NCBI GenBank assembly: GCA_003254905.1
Contig: QANU01021398.1
Span: forward strand, 62,001-126,000
Length of the DNA: 64,000 bases
Origin: Nissolia schottii
Lineage: Eukaryota; Streptophyta; Magnoliopsida; Fabales; Fabaceae
Reading direction: 5' to 3'
Within the stretch, counting starts at the first letter, position 1, and each line of letters begins with the position of its first letter. The translations under genes were made by a program, and so were the position numbers. Below are positions 61,566 through 64,000 of the stretch, piece after piece. Under the pieces are notes generated by a model. That model did no database searches, had not been told where the DNA came from, and saw only the letters and a list, made by a program, of their open reading frames with translations.

Positions 61566-64000
61566 TGTAACATCTCGATTTTTCCCCTTATGAGGATTTC
61601 GCGTAATTGATGAATTCGCGTAATTAAAGTATATTCGAGACGATTACTTAGACTGGGAATTTAGTTATAAAAATTTATTTCCCCAAAATACCAGTTAAAA
61701 TAATAACCTTGTAATCCCGCGAAAATTTCGCAAGATTCAGATCGATTTTCGATCGTCACCAAAATTTAACTACGACTCAAAGGTATCTGTAAAATACACT
61801 GTTATGAATATAAATTTACGAATACCTTGACCGGACTTAAAATATGGATAAGAACAATTAGCAGATCACGACGGTGTGTTCGCGAATATTTTTAGGATAT
61901 CCGTACACGAACCATTAACGACCAAACGCGATCAAACATAATCAAAATTATCCCGTGGCCCATGGCAAGTGGCATAAGCCACGACCATATCATCTAATCT
62001 TATCGCTGCAGCAGTGATAAAGGAAAAGATAAAATGGCAAAGTGAGGCGGCAAGGCCACCGAATGGTGGCCTATAAATACCCTGCCCCTTTGCCATGTTA
62101 TGCTTCAAATTTCATCTGCTTCCATATTTCATTGTTGCGCACGTGTACTCTGTTGTTACGCTACCGTAACCAGGAAAAAATAGCAGGATCTCACTAATGT
62201 TCATGGGAACATTTTCTCACAACTCTCATGACCAACCGACACACTTAGGAAATGGGTAACCCTAGCTTACTCACCTCCTTGGTTATTTCTATATGTTATA
62301 TGTATAGTATAGGAAAGCATAACGTGATAGCGATTATGTGGAAATTATGTTTGCTATGATGCATAGATGAGTTTAGGTATTTTTGATTTAGAAAAATGTA
62401 TTATAGTGACTGTTGGAACATGTGGAAATCTTAAATAAATTTTTAAGTTAAACCTGTGAGAAACAAGCAAGAAACAGCGCTGTGAATGAGTTTAACGCAA
62501 GATCATTCAAATGACCAAGCATATTCATTCGAATGACCCTGAAATTTACTCATCCCGGAGCAATTTTGTTAGGTCATTCGAATGACCTAGCCATGGTCAT
62601 TCAAATGACCTTTAAATTTTACCAACAGAGAGCCAAATTTTCAAGTCATTCGAATGAATAGCCTTGGTCATTCGAATGATCACTGAATGACCTGAGTTTT
62701 CAAGCCTAACCACATATTCCAACAATCACGAAACCCCTGGAAATGTATATTTGATACTGGAAATGATTATGAATGTATGTGTTATGTTAGCATGCATCAC
62801 GAGGACTCAGTCGTCATTAGTGCTTTAGGACAACTGTAGATGATTAGAAAGCAATCACCTAATGCCCTAAAGATCATAATTGAATCCTAGGGGAAAAGTA
62901 TAATGTTAAGAAGGTTTCGGCCCCAGAGGTTTCGGTGTACCTAGAAGAAAGTATATAGCTATATGATTAGGATTATCCCCTCTCTTGGCACGTCCACTGG
63001 ACAAGCCCCTCGCCAGTCCCATAAGATGGATTGGTTGATAATGTTACGGAGGCATCGACTTGACTTTATGTGTATGTTAAGAAAGAAAGAGAAGATGAGT
63101 ACGTAAGGGCGTGGCGTCACAAAGTCCCACAAATACACTTTCGGTCGCGTCGATAGGGCAGGCCACAAAGTAGAAATACCCTTGTGGTGGTGTCGATAAG
63201 GGAGGCCAGAGAGAAAAGGAGAGAACAAGTCCAACTCCTGGTCGCGTCGATAGGGCAGACCCCTCGTCATTCCCCAAGTCGAATGGTTGTTCCTATCGTT
63301 ATACGACAAAGTATGACATCGTGCATCCGTGGTTAGCTACCACTCCGGTCAGAGCGTTGCCGGGTCGTCAATGATACGGAAGCATAAGTAGATTGTAGTC
63401 ATATGGCCACGACTACAAAGGAGGAGGACGCATTCGAGCAAGAAGGACGCAGCCACATGGTGGGTAAGAGAATCTCAGATCCCCTCATGCACGAGATATG
63501 TGATGTATGTATGTAAGTGGGTATACTATGTCAATTACCATCAAGAGAACTCTCGAGACAGCCTATATGAACGTTATAGACCACGCGAGTATGTGATCGG
63601 ACATCACATCCCTTAAGCGAATAAAGTTAATAAGCATGAATCCTTAGGTAATACAAAGATTAAAGATCCCCAGTCACCTAGTAATCTAGATAAAGCTACT
63701 CAGGATTAAGAAAGATGATAATAATAAGTAGGAACTGTAGTATGCATGAACACTTAGAGATCTCCTGAGTGGCATGGATCATAACCAAGGTAATATGAAA
63801 CCCCTTACACTAAAGGTATGCCACTGAAAACGCAACATTCTCACCCCCACTCGTTTATGACTCCAGGAGTGGGCGAAGACTATGCCGAGCAGTAGGAGGA
63901 GCAGCGAAGGGCTGGACGAGGAGCACAGACCCAAGGGAACGGATCAAGATGAAGTTTTGAAAGGGCTAAATGAACTATGTACCAATTGGCCCTTACATTT
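61566..64000 (+). mobile_element. second copy of the long LTR, cut by window edge
   Basis: Colinear with 38476-40858 (start TGTAACATCTCGATTTTTCC), about 94-95% identical where compared by eye. It has a roughly 45-bp segment at 62129-62175 that the other copy lacks. Carries the same TATAAATA site (about 62071-62079), the palindrome triplicate (62500-62695) and the GTCGATAGGG boxes (63145-63260). Most differences are C/T or G/A, as expected of methylated repeat DNA. The minus-strand frames here are not genes. Confidence 0.85.

Overview
The window is plant nuclear DNA, most likely from a legume. The evidence is interrupted genes with GT/AG introns, a single-exon CC-NB-ARC-LRR gene pair whose protein resembles the soybean/bean RGA-type clade as I remember it, and foldback repeats with ends of the GGTTAAATATGTTTTTAGTCCC type that are common in legume genomes. 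The species cannot be fixed from the sequence alone. It is a draft assembly: single N bases at 26496, 44929, 46982 and 48655 and a 226-base N run at 54909-55134. Two of the single Ns are flanked by near-duplicated sequence and look like unresolved contig joins.

Layout. 1-4817: minus-strand Ty1/copia element (RNase H, RT, integrase, protease, gag, tRNA-Met primer site, 388-bp LTR), broken by a frameshift and an internal deletion and sitting directly against a LINE fragment (4818-5340). 5690-6205: GT-rich low complexity plus a small foldback repeat. 6518-11166: a 4.65-kb Mutator-like foldback element with a 9-bp target duplication, filled with GTTTGTTCA/TGAACAAAC arrays. 11167-15863: AT-rich DNA with a related TTTGTGCA array. 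16023-17431: a uclacyanin-type phytocyanin gene. 17640-19200: CACTA remnant and two foldback elements. 21678-25587: MAGO NASHI (exon-junction-complex core). 26628-34719: a 15-exon CDC7-like kinase with an E2F site in its leader. 35090-38012: decayed repeats, a LINE and a truncated copia element. 38476-41217: a complete 2.74-kb solo LTR flanked by CCTTG. 41715-46155 and 52240-56190: a tandem duplication, each unit carrying one CC-NB-ARC-LRR gene on the minus strand. 46240-52240: foldback array, an unrecognised decayed gene, an LTR-like stretch and a LINE RNase H relic. 56200-61104: an inverted scrap of the NLR promoter, repeats, copia pieces and a FAR1/MULE pseudogene. 61105-64000: a second copy of the solo LTR and its left flank, cut by the window edge.

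Only five loci look like functional genes: the phytocyanin (cell surface, copper), MAGO (mRNA fate), the CDC7-like kinase (replication origin firing) and two NLR immune receptors. They share no pathway. MAGO and CDC7 lie in tandem about 1 kb apart and carry promoter motifs suited to housekeeping or proliferating-cell genes (site II elements and an E2F site). The rest is transposon-derived. No new multi-gene system is visible. The least ordinary structures are the strand-switching GTTTGTTCA foldback element, the palindrome-bearing 72-bp triplicate in the solo LTR, the inverted NLR promoter copy, and a 33-bp NLR-like insert beside a copia relic.
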